A stretch of DNA of 5,652 bases, taken from Candidatus Saccharicenans sp. (GTDB lineage: Bacteria > Acidobacteriota > Aminicenantia > Aminicenantales > Saccharicenantaceae). A program made the translations under genes and the position numbers. A model generated the notes under the pieces. The model did no database searches and was not told the origin of the DNA. It saw nothing but the letters and a program-made list of their open reading frames with translations. This document shows positions 5,503 to 5,652 of the stretch, piece by piece; position 1 is the stretch's first letter; each line of letters opens with the position of its first letter. The DNA lies in contig JANLGB010000071.1 in assembly GCA_024653405.1 (NCBI GenBank), positions 4,906 through 10,557 of the forward strand. Direction: 5' to 3'.

Positions 5503-5621
5503 CCTCTCATCCAGAGAGGCAGAGGGTTAACGCGCCCGATGAAGCCCGGCAACCTGCTCCTGCGGGAGCAAGGTGCCAAAAGCGTTGAGTTCCGGCTGCG
5601 GCTGGAACGAAAGATGAGGGG
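5503..5621 (+). promoter_or_regulatory. SAM-I (S-box) riboswitch aptamer
   Basis: This leader element binds S-adenosylmethionine and turns off downstream genes of methionine or SAM synthesis or uptake. P1 pairs CCTCTCATC (5503-5511) with GATGAGGGG (5613-5621). The core reads AGAGAGG, then GATGAAGCCCGGCAACC and AAGGTGCC, the class consensus. P2 is GGC (5518-5520) with GCC (5544-5546), then GGG with CCC (5535-5537), with kink-turn bases between. P3 pairs GCTCC (5556-5560) with GGAGC (5565-5569) under a TGCG loop. P4 pairs TTCC (5590-5593) with GGAA (5604-5607), also under a TGCG loop. The P2 loop AACGC (5529-5533) complements GCGTT (5582-5586), giving the expected pseudoknot. A promoter lies just upstream. 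The expression platform and the regulated gene lie beyond the right edge, so the mode of control (terminator or blocked ribosome site) cannot be seen. Confidence 0.95.
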
Positions 5622-5652
5622 AGTGGGGCGAAAGCGAGCATCGCCACCAGGT

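Noticed and set aside
5627..5634. GC-GAAA-GC mini hairpin after the riboswitch as its terminator
   Set aside because: The stem is only two base pairs and there is no T run inside the window; the expression platform must lie further downstream.

Overview
The window looks like chromosomal DNA of a Gram-negative bacterium. Its genes are GC-rich, its intergenic spacers are long and AT-rich, and it has Shine-Dalgarno sites and sigma70-like promoters. The paired exported imidazolonepropionase-like amidohydrolases together with a SAM-I riboswitch recall Acidobacteriota or related lineages such as Aminicenantes, or some Deltaproteobacteria. That placement is inference from gene content, not proof. 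No phage genes, insertion sequence, CRISPR array, tRNA or rRNA was seen.

Layout. Positions 1-604 (minus strand) hold the N-terminal part of a PAP2_3/Aur1-type integral membrane protein that runs off the left edge, with a plausible sigma70 promoter at 736-764. A spacer of about 475 bases follows. Next is a divergent plus-strand plsC-type 1-acylglycerol-phosphate acyltransferase (1080-1781), so the left part has a membrane-lipid theme. After a 309-base spacer with one possible 35-codon ORF come two paralogous exported amidohydrolases (2091-3479 and 3777-5144). They are separated by about 300 bases that contain a possible 59-codon ORF. The right end has an intrinsic terminator (5247-5277), a 21-bp tandem repeat, a second terminator-like hairpin overlapping a promoter, and a well-formed SAM-I (S-box) riboswitch aptamer (5503-5621). 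The gene it controls lies beyond the window and is expected to be a methionine or SAM gene.

How they work together. The first amidohydrolase keeps a complete set of metal-ligand candidates: HxH, Lys, His, His and Asp. The second keeps the fold-defining sequence, but its HxH is QxS, both later His positions are lost and the Asp is Glu. The simplest reading is an active exported hydrolase paired with a catalytically dead paralogue that may be its structural or regulatory partner. This is the most interesting feature of the window. The riboswitch belongs to a separate transcription unit.
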